Below are positions 33,023-40,455 of a stretch of 64,000 nt of DNA, in pieces. The DNA is from Kitasatospora sp. NBC_00374. Its GTDB lineage: Bacteria > Actinomycetota > Actinomycetes > Streptomycetales > Streptomycetaceae. Below the pieces are notes generated by a model. The model saw only the letters and a program-made list of their open reading frames with translations. It searched no databases and was not told where the DNA came from. The stretch covers positions 8,105,001-8,169,000 of the forward strand of contig NZ_CP107964.1 of the NCBI RefSeq assembly GCF_041434935.1. Direction: 5' to 3'. The position numbers and the translations under genes are program-made. Numbering within the stretch: the first letter of the stretch is position 1; each line of letters begins with the position of its first letter.

Positions 33023-34207
33023 ATGATCCGTGCATACAAGTTCCTCATGCGGCCCACCGTGGGTCAGACACAGGCACTCGCCGAGATGCTGCGGGATCAC
33101 TGTTCGCTCTACAACGGGGCGTTGCAGGAACGCCGCGACGCCTACCGGCACCCGTCGAAGACGAGCGTCAAGTACGGGATGCAGTCGGCGCAGCTCAAGG
33201 ACATCCGGGCATTCGACCCGGAGCGTCAGGGCCGGTGGTCGTTCTCCTCCCAGCAGGCGACTCTCCGCCGTCTCGACAAGGCGTTCGCGGCGTTCTTCCG
33301 CCGGGTCAAGTCCGGTGAGACGCCCGGCTACCCCCGGTTCCGGGGTGTGAACTGGTTCGACACGGTCGAGTTCCCGAAAGACGGGGACGGCTGCCGGTGG
33401 GACTCCACCCCGCACGACCCCGTCACTCGCGTCCGGTTCCAAGGCGTCGGACACGTCAAGGTCAATCAGCACCGGGCCGTGGTCGGCAAGGTCAGAACCG
33501 TCAGTGTCAAGCGCGAGGGCCGCAAGTGGTTCGTCGTGCTGACCGCCGAGCAGGACCAGCCCGAGCAGCTGCCCGCGACGGGCAGCGTGGTCGGCATCGA
33601 CCTGGGCATAGCCAACTTCCTTGCCGACTCCAACGGCGAGTTCGTGCCCAACCCGCGCCACGCCCGCACCGTCGCCGCGAAGATCGAAGCCGCACAGCAG
33701 GCCCTTGCCCGGTGCAAGCGGCGCAGCAACCGCCGCCGCAAGGCCGTGGCCAAGGTCGCCGACCTCCACCGCAAGGTCCGCCGCCAACGCCTCGACCACG
33801 CCCACAAGACCGCCCTTGGACTGGTCCGCGCGCACGACTTCATCGCGCACGAAGACCTCAAGATCCGCAACATGAGCAAGGCCCCCAAGCCGAAGCCCGA
33901 CCCCGATCAGCCGGGCGTTTTCCTGCCCAACGGGTCCGCCTCAAAGGCCGGACTCAACCGCAGCATTGCCGACGCCGGATGGGGGGTGTTCCTCGCGGTC
34001 CTGCACGCCAAGGCTGAAAGTGCCGGACGGGAATTGATCGCCGTGGACCCCCGCAACACCTCCCGGACCTGCCCCGAATGCGGGCACGTCGCCAAGGAGA
34101 ACCGGCCCGCACAGGAGAAGTTCCACTGTCAGCGGTGCGGCCACCACGCGCACGCTGACACCGTGGGAGCACTCAATGTTCTACGGGCCGGGCTGGTCCG
34201 TCGCTAA
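33023..34207 (+). CDS. tnpB: TnpB RNA-guided nuclease (Cas12 ancestor)
   Basis: A 394-residue TnpB. The N-terminal part binds DNA and omegaRNA (YKFLMRPTVGQTQALAEML). The RuvC residues are intact: Asp193 in GIDLGIANF, Glu277 in AHEDLKIRNM and Asp379 in HADTVGALNVL. The zinc ribbon has Cys350/353 and Cys369/372. I chose the ATG at 33023, after GGGAGGGGG; the frame is open further upstream across the divergent tnpA promoter. The protein uses an RNA derived from the right end to cut TAM-flanked sites and promote element retention. That function is established for ISDra2 TnpB and inferred here. Confidence 0.95.
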   Translation: MIRAYKFLMRPTVGQTQALAEMLRDHCSLYNGALQERRDAYRHPSKTSVKYGMQSAQLKDIRAFDPERQGRWSFSSQQATLRRLDKAFAAFFRRVKSGETPGYPRFRGVNWFDTVEFPKDGDGCRWDSTPHDPVTRVRFQGVGHVKVNQHRAVVGKVRTVSVKREGRKWFVVLTAEQDQPEQLPATGSVVGIDLGIANFLADSNGEFVPNPRHARTVAAKIEAAQQALARCKRRSNRRRKAVAKVADLHRKVRRQRLDHAHKTALGLVRAHDFIAHEDLKIRNMSKAPKPKPDPDQPGVFLPNGSASKAGLNRSIADAGWGVFLAVLHAKAESAGRELIAVDPRNTSRTCPECGHVAKENRPAQEKFHCQRCGHHAHADTVGALNVLRAGLVRR

Positions 34208-34258
34208 GCCGTACCGGCATAGCGAGAAGCCCCCGGCTTTAGCCGGGGGAGGAGTCAC
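34208..34258 (+). ncRNA. Predicted omegaRNA (reRNA) 3' scaffold of the IS605 element
   Basis: Downstream of the tnpB stop, the right end folds into a 9-bp-arm hairpin (34230-34249) followed by GGAGGAGTCAC. In characterised IS605 elements the RNA scaffold overlaps the tnpB 3' end and finishes here, and the guide is read from the flanking DNA. The guide would thus begin near 34259 (GTGACGTCCCCCCG). Its 5' limit lies inside tnpB and cannot be set by eye. Confidence 0.6.
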
Positions 34259-34441
34259 GTGACGTCCCCCCGTAGCCCCTGATCGGTGCATCTGCACCAC
34301 AGCTTGCAGCACCTTCGCGATCACGAAAAGGGCTTTGGCCGCGGGACTCGGCCGCGACCCAACGGTGGTACGCACGCGGGGATCTGCCACGCAGGGTCGC
34401 GCGAGGCGCCACGCCCACTGTCCCGAAAGGGTCCGCAGGGG

Positions 34442-35029
34442 CTACCCGGGCGGGACGGCCGCCGGCTCGGGCGGCGTCCCGAGGAGGGCGTCGACCAACC
34501 GGCGTGCGTAGGGGGCGTCGAGCCGGCCGGGCCTGAAGAGGATGCGGTACATCAAGGGCGCGACCACGGTGTCCAGGACCGTCTCGGTGTCGGGGGTCCG
34601 CTCGGCGCGGGCGGCCGCGCGGGCGAGGATGGCGTCGATCTGCTCGGCCGCGTAGGCGGAGCACTGGCCCGCGTTGTCCCCGTCCGGGTCGCCGAGCAGG
34701 GCGTCGCGGATGTAGGCGCGGCCCGGGGGAGAGTTCATCTCGTCGAGGAACTGCTCCGCCCAGGCGGTGAGGTCGGAGGCCAGGTCGCCCAGGTCCGCCG
34801 GCTCCGACTCGGGGCGCAGGCGCTCGACCGCGACGTCCGACAGCAGCTCGTGGACGTCGCCCCAGCGGCGGTAGACCGTCGAGGGGGTGACCCCGGCGCG
34901 GGCGGCGATCAGTGGCACGGTCAGTGCCTCGCGGCCCACCTCCGCCACGAGCTCGCGCACGGCGGTGTGGACCGACTGCTGGACTCGGGCGCTGCGGCCC
35001 CCGGGGCGGACGATCGGTTTGCGGCTCAC
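34442..35029 (-). CDS. TetR-family transcriptional repressor
   Basis: A 195-residue repressor. The N-terminal helix-turn-helix reads LTVPLIAARAGVTPSTVYRRWGDVHELL (about 37-64), with a ligand-binding C-terminal domain of the TetR_C_16-like type. The GTG start at 35029 directly follows an operator copy (35040-35060), so autorepression is likely. It is divergent from the MFS/metallohydrolase operon that carries the other two operator copies. The ligand is probably the substrate of the transporter. Confidence 0.92.
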   Translation of the reverse strand: MSRKPIVRPGGRSARVQQSVHTAVRELVAEVGREALTVPLIAARAGVTPSTVYRRWGDVHELLSDVAVERLRPESEPADLGDLASDLTAWAEQFLDEMNSPPGRAYIRDALLGDPDGDNAGQCSAYAAEQIDAILARAAARAERTPDTETVLDTVVAPLMYRILFRPGRLDAPYARRLVDALLGTPPEPAAVPPG

Positions 35030-35039
35030 ACCGCCATCT

Positions 35040-35346
35040 TAAAGCAAATTCGTTGCGTCAAGGCGGCGCCGGCCTGAACCCCGAACGTCCGGCGCAGCGT
35101 CCGGCGTGGTCGGTCCGGAAGGGTCAGGCAGTGAACGGGAGCCGTACCGCCGGTGCGGCCTGTTCGTGGGACAGTCCCGCGCGGTCGGCCCACCGGGCCG
35201 CCTCCTGGGGTGTCAGATCCGGTGTCGGCATGCGCAGTTCACCCTGATCCGGGTGGTGTCGGGGTGGCAGCCACCGGTCTAACGCCAATAATTTGCGTTA
35301 GTGGCCGCACGGCCCTACGCTCAGTTAAAGCAAATTCGTTGCGTTA
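35040..35346. promoter_or_regulatory. Three matching TetR-type operators
   Basis: Three 21-base sites share TAAxGCxAAT...TTGCGTTA. They lie at 35040-35060 and 35326-35346 (identical over 19 bases, TAAAGCAAATTCGTTGCGT) and at 35280-35300, where TAACGC and GCGTTA flank an AT-rich centre in a near-perfect palindrome. One sits next to the TetR start and two precede the MFS start at 35362, so both divergent promoters should be repressed by the TetR protein. Confidence 0.8.
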
Positions 35347-35361
35347 GCTGAAAGGGGTTCC

Positions 35362-36705
35362 ATGCCCGCCGACCTACCGGCGGCGTCCGGGCGGCGCCGC
35401 CCCGGCGTGCGCGCGGCGTCCTTCGCCCTGCACACCTCTGTCCTCGCCGCGCTCCTGGCCGCCTCCAGCGCACCCACCCCGCTCTACCCCCTCTACCAGC
35501 AGCGGTGGAACCTCTCCGCGCTCACGATCACCGTGGTCTTCGCCGCCTACGCGCTTGCCCTGCTGCTGGCCCTGACCACCGCCGGACGGCTCTCCGACCA
35601 CCTCGGCCGACGCCCGGTCCTGGTCGGCGCGCTCGCCCTCCAGGCCGTCGCCATGACCCTCCTCGCGGCAGCCGACGGCCCCGGCCTGCTCATCGCCGCC
35701 CGTGCCCTCCAGGGCGCCGCCACCGGCGCTGCCACCACTGCCGCCGGCGCGGCCCTGCTCGACCTCGGGCACCCGGACAGGGCGTCACGTTCCGCCCGTG
35801 CCAACGCCATCGCCCCCATCGCCGGCATGGCCGCGGGCGTCCTCGGCTCCACCCTCCTCGTCCGGTTCACCGCACATCCCGCGAGCACCGCCTTCGTCGC
35901 GCTGGCCGCCCTCTCCGCACTCCAGGCCGCCGCCGTCGCCTTCACCGAGGAGACCGCCGCCAGGCGGCCCGGTGCCCTGCGGTCCCTGCGCCCCCGCCTC
36001 ACCCCACCGCCCGCGGCCCGCCGCGCGCTGGCCCTGTCCGGTACGGGCGTCGCCGCCGTCTGGGCCCTCGGCGGCTACTACTCCTCCCTCGGACCCGCGC
36101 TCACCACCCTCGTCGACCCCCGCGCCCCCCGCACCGCCGGCGGCCTGCTCTTCCTCACCCTCACCACCGCCGCAGCCCTCGCCATGGCGGCCACTCGCGG
36201 CAGGCCACCGGCCGCCACGGCGGTCGCCGGCTGCGTGCTCGTCCTCCCCTCGGCGGCACTGGCGCTCGCCGCGCTGCACGGCGCCGGCCTGCCCGCCCTG
36301 TTCGGGGCGGCGGCACTCGCCGGCACCGCGTTCGGCGCCGTCACGCAGGCGGCGATGACGATGACGCTCGCCCCGCTCCACCAGCGCGACCGCGCCGCGG
36401 CGCTGGCCTCCTTCCACGTCCTCAGCTACCTGTCCATGGGCCTGCCCGCGATGGCCGCCGGCGCCCTGACCCAGCTCCACGGACCCCGGCTCACCGCCCA
36501 CGGGTACGTGACCGGCGCCGCCGTACTCGCCCTGGTCGCGGCGGTCTCACTCGCCGCCGGCCGGGACCGCGACCCCGGACCCCGGTCCGCCCGGCCCGCC
36601 CGGACCACCGAAAATGATCACCTGTACGCACACCCGCATGCTGACCCGCACGATCACCAGCACCCGACGAAGGACACCGCACACCATGCACACCTCGCCC
36701 GCTGA
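35362..36705 (+). CDS. MFS efflux transporter with His-rich C-terminal tail
   Basis: A 447-residue major facilitator with 12 predicted membrane helices. The motif A loop reads GRLSDHLGRRPVLVGA. The last ~35 residues are rich in His (HPHADPHDHQHPTKDTAHHAH), resembling metal-binding tails. The ATG at 35362 has AAAGGGG upstream. The 3' end overlaps the next gene by 20 bases. With the divergent TetR gene it forms a typical drug-efflux module; the substrate is unknown. Confidence 0.9.
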   Translation: MPADLPAASGRRRPGVRAASFALHTSVLAALLAASSAPTPLYPLYQQRWNLSALTITVVFAAYALALLLALTTAGRLSDHLGRRPVLVGALALQAVAMTLLAAADGPGLLIAARALQGAATGAATTAAGAALLDLGHPDRASRSARANAIAPIAGMAAGVLGSTLLVRFTAHPASTAFVALAALSALQAAAVAFTEETAARRPGALRSLRPRLTPPPAARRALALSGTGVAAVWALGGYYSSLGPALTTLVDPRAPRTAGGLLFLTLTTAAALAMAATRGRPPAATAVAGCVLVLPSAALALAALHGAGLPALFGAAALAGTAFGAVTQAAMTMTLAPLHQRDRAAALASFHVLSYLSMGLPAMAAGALTQLHGPRLTAHGYVTGAAVLALVAAVSLAAGRDRDPGPRSARPARTTENDHLYAHPHADPHDHQHPTKDTAHHAHLAR

Positions 36706-37651
36706 CCGGCACGACACCGCCTCCGACACCGCCGCCGACTCTGCCGCCCCCACCTGGACCATCGGCGACATCACCGTCCACCGCATCGACGAGGCCACCC
36801 TCCCGGCCTCCACCGGCCCCTGGCTGCTGCCCGGCGCCACCCCCGACCTGGTCCTCGAACAGCCCTGGCTGCGCCCCGACTTCGCCGACCCCGACGGCAT
36901 CCTGCGGATCCACAGCCACACCTTCGCCTTCGAGACCGGCGGGCTGAAGGTCCTCGTCGACACCGGCATCGGCAACCACAAGACCCGCACGAACCCGGCC
37001 TGGAACGACCTGGACACCGACTACCTCACCCGCCTCACCGCCGCCGGCTTCCCGCCCGCCTCCGTCGACCTGGTCGTCCTCACCCACCTGCACACCGACC
37101 ACGTCGGCTGGAACACCCGCACCGACGGGAACGGCGACTGGATTCCCACCTTCCCCAACGCCCGCTACCTCACCTCCCGCACGGAACGCGAGTTCTGGGC
37201 CGCACAGGACATGGACGAGCCCCGCCGGCAGATGTTCCGCGACTCCGTCCACCCCGTGGAGGACGCCGAACTGCTCGACCTCGTCGACGTCCCCACGGAC
37301 GGTGCCGCGATCGCACCGGGACTGCGCCTGCTCCCCACCCCCGGCCACACCCCCGGCCACACGGCCGTCCAGCTGACCGGGCGAGGAGGCGCGGCGCTGA
37401 TCACCGGCGACTGCATCCACCACCCCGTCCAGCTCGCCCACCCGGCCATCAGCAGCTGCGTCGACATCGACCCCGCGCAGTCCGAGGCATCACGCCGCAG
37501 GCTCCTCGGCTCGATCGCAGGCACCGAAACCCTCGTCCTCGGCACGCACTTCCCCGCGCCCACGGCCGGCCGCGTCGTCGCCGACGGCGCCGCGTACCGG
37601 TTGCTCCCGGCGCCCCCGTCCGGCCCGGCCCGCCCCTCCCGCGCCTCCTGA
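36686..37651 (+). CDS. Metallo-beta-lactamase-fold hydrolase
   Basis: A 321-residue MBL-fold enzyme. The zinc motif is THLHTDHVGW (H-x-H-x-D-H), with further ligands in TPGHTPGHTA and ITGDCIHH and a late GTHFPAP. It resembles the lactonase/AttM-type and other small-molecule hydrolases. It has no signal peptide. The ATG at 36686 is inside the MFS gene, preceded by AAGGA. Co-expression with an efflux pump and TetR suggests it degrades the same toxic or signalling compound. Confidence 0.88.
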   Translation: MHTSPADRHDTASDTAADSAAPTWTIGDITVHRIDEATLPASTGPWLLPGATPDLVLEQPWLRPDFADPDGILRIHSHTFAFETGGLKVLVDTGIGNHKTRTNPAWNDLDTDYLTRLTAAGFPPASVDLVVLTHLHTDHVGWNTRTDGNGDWIPTFPNARYLTSRTEREFWAAQDMDEPRRQMFRDSVHPVEDAELLDLVDVPTDGAAIAPGLRLLPTPGHTPGHTAVQLTGRGGAALITGDCIHHPVQLAHPAISSCVDIDPAQSEASRRRLLGSIAGTETLVLGTHFPAPTAGRVVADGAAYRLLPAPPSGPARPSRAS

Positions 37652-37711
37652 CCGTCGGTCAGCGGTTCGGCCCCGGGGCGCCGGCCGCGGCGGGCACGGA
37701 GGTGGGGGGCT

Positions 37712-38191
37712 GTGGACACCGTCGGCGCAGGCGGCCGAAGCGAGGTGAGGCCGGCCGTGTGCCCGACGACACCTGCGGCACCGGGTTGGCCGGGAGCGGG
37801 CAGGGTAGCTACCGCACCGAACGCACGGGGGCGCGCCGGCACGGCGGCCGTGCGGGGACGGGGGTCCGGAACGGTCATGGCTGTGGTGATTCTGGTGTTC
37901 GTGCTCGCCGCGGGTGTGGGCCTGGTCCTGTCGGGTGTCGACAAACTGCAGACCGAGGTGCCCACCTGCTACGGCCGGCCGATGGTGCCGGGCGACGTCT
38001 GCCGGGCCCGACTCACCGGACCGGTCACCGACGGGATGCCCGAACCACGCGACACGACGTACCAGGAGCAGTTGGACAGTCTGACCAGCGGCGGCTGGAC
38101 GTCGATCGGACTGGGGCTGGTGCTCGTGGCGCTCTGCGTGGTGGTCGGGATCGCCTGGATGGTCGGTGCCGGCCGCAGCCGGCAACCCTGA
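37712..38191 (+). CDS. Small two-TM membrane protein
   Basis: A 159-residue protein if translated from the GTG at 37712, which has an excellent GGAGGT eight bases upstream. The first ~55 residues are low-complexity. Two hydrophobic segments (VVILVFVLAAGVGLVLSGV and IGLGLVLVALCVVVGIAWMVG) enclose a loop with two Cys (TCYGRPMVPGDVC). An internal ATG at 37877 would give 104 residues starting right at the first membrane segment and is a reasonable alternative. Family not recognised. Confidence 0.65.
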   Translation: MDTVGAGGRSEVRPAVCPTTPAAPGWPGAGRVATAPNARGRAGTAAVRGRGSGTVMAVVILVFVLAAGVGLVLSGVDKLQTEVPTCYGRPMVPGDVCRARLTGPVTDGMPEPRDTTYQEQLDSLTSGGWTSIGLGLVLVALCVVVGIAWMVGAGRSRQP

Positions 38192-38287
38192 GCCGTGCCG
38201 CCGCCCCCGCGCCGGGCCCGTCACGGGAGGCGTCCACTGCGGGATGCTTCGGAACGCGAAGGTGGGCACGGTCTCGACGGCAACCGC

Positions 38288-38403
38288 TCAGACCGTACCC
38301 AGCAGGTGATCGGTGGGGCGGTAGTCGATCTTCCAGTCGGCATGGACTCCCACGGCTCCGTCCCGCCGGCATCGAAGGCCCACCGCCACCCGGTCGCGGT
38401 CAT
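38288..38403 (-). pseudogene. Frameshifted small gene coupled to the DUF6193 gene
   Basis: The ATG at 38403 overlaps the DUF6193 stop in an ATGA arrangement, a hallmark of translational coupling. Frame A reads MTATGWRWAFDAGGTEPWES with G/C third positions, then loses coding character. From about 38345 the neighbouring frame reads HADWKIDYRPTDHLLGTV then stop, again with strong third-position bias. Together they would make a ~39-residue protein interrupted by a single-base frameshift. A sequencing error, a recent mutation or a programmed shift are the options. Confidence 0.55.
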
Positions 38404-39119
38404 AGCGCCGGGCCCGTGTCCTCCGGAAGTGCGGCCACCACGATGGCGACGGCCTCCTCGGGCGTCGCGGTGCGCGCGACGACCTCTCCCCGGTCCCGGA
38501 CGAGGTACCGCCCGTCGCGGTACGGATCGATCGAGAACCCGACCCGCGCATACGGGTAGTCGATGGTCGCGGAGAACCAGAGCATGAAGTGGCTGGTGAC
38601 CGGCATCAGCTGACGAAGGCTCGGCTGGGCATGGGCAGCCTGCAGCAGTGCGAGCGCGCGGGGGTGGCGGTCCCGTGGAGGCAGGTGGAAGGAGTCGAGC
38701 TTGTGCCACCAGGCCAGCTCGACGCGGCCGAGCGGCTGGCGTTCGTGGGCGAGGGCCCAGGTGCCGAACCGGACGAACGGGGCCACCGCGCGGGTCTGTT
38801 CGAGGTCTGCGCCGCTCATCCAGGCGGCCGTTGCCCTGACCAGGGCCGAGATATCCGCGGTTGCTCCGGTGGCGAGCCAGGCGCCCTGCTTGTGAAAGCG
38901 CACGCCGTACTGGCGCCTCTTGTCGAGTGTGTGCACGACTACCTGGCGCCCGTCGGCGCCGTTGAACTTGGCCATCCGTTCCCACGTGTCCTGCTGCGCG
39001 GGCAGGTTGAGGCTGAGATCCGCGGCCGTGTGGCTCAGGCGGGCCCCAAGGCCACCGTCAGCGGCTGCTCCGGACTGAGGCGGGAGGGCCGGGACACGGC
39101 CCGACGAGGCGAGAGACAT
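38400..39119 (-). CDS. DUF6193 family protein
   Basis: A 239-residue soluble protein resembling the Streptomyces DUF6193 family, which is annotated as associated with natural products. Visible blocks are a strand-rich N-terminus (ADLSLNLPAQQDTWERMAKFNGADGRQVVVHTLDKRRQYGV summarised), WLATGATADISALVRATAAWMSG and a C-terminal VARTATPEEAVAIVVAALP. I picked the ATG at 39119 over the in-frame ATG at 39197 because the extension is low-complexity. Its biochemical role is unknown. It is coupled to a small frameshifted gene. Confidence 0.65.
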   Translation of the reverse strand: MSLASSGRVPALPPQSGAAADGGLGARLSHTAADLSLNLPAQQDTWERMAKFNGADGRQVVVHTLDKRRQYGVRFHKQGAWLATGATADISALVRATAAWMSGADLEQTRAVAPFVRFGTWALAHERQPLGRVELAWWHKLDSFHLPPRDRHPRALALLQAAHAQPSLRQLMPVTSHFMLWFSATIDYPYARVGFSIDPYRDGRYLVRDRGEVVARTATPEEAVAIVVAALPEDTGPAL

Positions 39120-39352
39120 GGTCCAAGCCTGCCGTACCGCCGACCGGGCGTGACATGGCGGCGGACCAAGTGCGTGGGCACGGGAAGACGGAATCATCGT
39201 TGGGCACGTGAGGGGGCAGGCGATCGGTCGGCGCGGGTTTCTCCCACGGCAGCCACCACTGGCCTGTGCGCACCCTCGTGCGCCGTCAGGATTGGCTGCC
39301 GATAATCGGAATTCACACCCCGCCAGGCCCCTGGCCTGATAGCCTCCAACGC

Positions 39353-39808
39353 ATGGAGAGAAATGATCAGGTATACCAAGTGGTGGCCGCCAGAAGAATT
39401 CAATTCGATAACCTGCTCTGGCAGGTTCCCGTGCTCAGTCTGACGGCTCAGGCGTTTCTATTTTCCATCGCACTCGGTGACAGCAGTCGACTCTCCCGGA
39501 TTATTGCGTCACTTCTTTCTATGGCGACCTCGTTTCTCTCCGTCCAGCTCATCGCCAAGCATCGCAAGGGTGAAATCGCAGACGCAGAGTGGCTGAAGTT
39601 GTACGAGGAAGCCTACTTTCCGAACACCAGGGTCCATGGTGCAGCCTTCCAGGAACTCCGGGATGCCAGCTCGATCGGCGGGCCGATCCTGACCCTGCTG
39701 ACCAGGCTCAGTTCCTTCAAGGTGTGGACTGTCGGCCTGACGTTGTTCGGAATGGTTGCGGTATTTGTTCTCCTCGTGACGGTCTTTTCCCCCAAGTGGT
39801 TCGGCTAG
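39353..39808 (+). CDS. Low-GC hypothetical membrane protein
   Basis: A 151-residue protein with hydrophobic segments at about 25-48, 55-68 and 128-148 and a charged middle helix (AKHRKGEIADAEWLKLYEEAYFPN). The ATG follows no clear ribosome binding site. The gene is clearly less GC-rich than its neighbours (many A/T third positions, e.g. in the first 30 codons), suggesting recent acquisition or an unusual regulatory class. Family not recognised; it resembles small SLATT-like membrane proteins only in size and topology. Confidence 0.7.
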   Translation: MERNDQVYQVVAARRIQFDNLLWQVPVLSLTAQAFLFSIALGDSSRLSRIIASLLSMATSFLSVQLIAKHRKGEIADAEWLKLYEEAYFPNTRVHGAAFQELRDASSIGGPILTLLTRLSSFKVWTVGLTLFGMVAVFVLLVTVFSPKWFG

Positions 39809-39871
39809 CCCTGGTCCTCGACCTGTGGGGCCCAGCAACGGAAACAGGGGAGATGAGCGGAGGGCTACTGA

Positions 39872-39970
39872 TTCCGCTGCGCCTCGGCCGGCTCCTTCGT
39901 CGCCGCCTTCCACCGCATCCTCGGTCTCACGCTGCGTCAGTACGTCCCCAGAGCGGGGGACGGTACTCCG
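39872..39970 (+). pseudogene. AraC-type helix-turn-helix remnant
   Basis: One frame reads CASAGSFVAAFHRILGLTLRQYVPRAG, which matches the second helix-turn-helix of AraC regulators (G-S-F-x-x-A-F-x-R-x-x-G-x-T-P-x-Q-Y). Nothing AraC-like precedes it and the frame becomes non-coding after it. It is a gene stump inside the 39809-40455 gap. Confidence 0.45.
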
Positions 39971-40013
39971 CGGAACTCGCCGACCGTCCGGTCTGGCTTC
40001 TGGGTTACGGGGG

Positions 40014-40127
40014 GACGCCCCAGAGCCGGACCCCGCCGACCTTATTGACGCTGCGTGGGACCAATCGGAACGGCGGTGGGTCGCGGACTACCTGGAACAC
40101 GGCCGGGTCGCAGGTTCCTGGACGGGC
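40014..40127 (+). pseudogene. Fragment of a small conserved actinobacterial gene
   Basis: One frame reads DPADLIDAAWDQSERRWVADYLEHGRVAGSW, a natural helical sequence similar to the start of small Streptomyces proteins that contain a Cys-rich second half. No continuation is found, so it is a remnant. From 40128 to 40455 I see no gene. Confidence 0.4.
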
Positions 40128-40455
40128 GCATCGAGGCCCCACGCCCCGCCCCGCCCCTGCCTGTCGCAACAGGAGATTTTTCGGTGCCCCCGGGCGACGA
40201 AGGCCCATCTCGCGGGGTGCGGACGGGAGGATTTCCTGCGCCGTGGCGCCCGGGTGCCGGCAGCCGCGGTTGCCGTTCGCCCGGTGCCAGGCGACCGTGG
40301 AGGGTGGAGTCCTGCTGCGGCCGGCGGGTCGCCCTCGGCCTTGGGGGCGCCGAGCCGGCCGGATGCCACGGGTGTCCGGCCCGCATGTGTGCGCCGGGAC
40401 CTGGCGGCCAGGGTAGTGGCTGTGTCCTTTCGGCTTGAGTGCGAGGGAGCGGTAC

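Larger units (their letters stand above)
32448..34258. mobile_element. IS200/IS605-family insertion sequence with divergent tnpA and tnpB
   Basis: About 1.8 kb. The left end follows TTGAT at 32443-32447, identical to the target/TAM motif known for ISDra2. The left end contains the hairpin CCCGGCC-TTCA-GGCCGGG (32461-32478). The right end contains CCCCCGGCT-TT-AGCCGGGGG (34230-34249), followed by a GGAGTCAC boundary near 34258. The element carries a Y1 HUH transposase (minus) and TnpB (plus), both complete. As expected for this family, there are no terminal inverted repeats and no target duplication. The exact right boundary is uncertain by a few bases. Confidence 0.85.

Noticed and set aside
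38221..38985. A 254-codon minus ORF over the DUF6193 gene
   Set aside because: Its upper part is an out-of-frame shadow of DUF6193; only its last ~60 codons overlap the genuine, frameshifted small gene.
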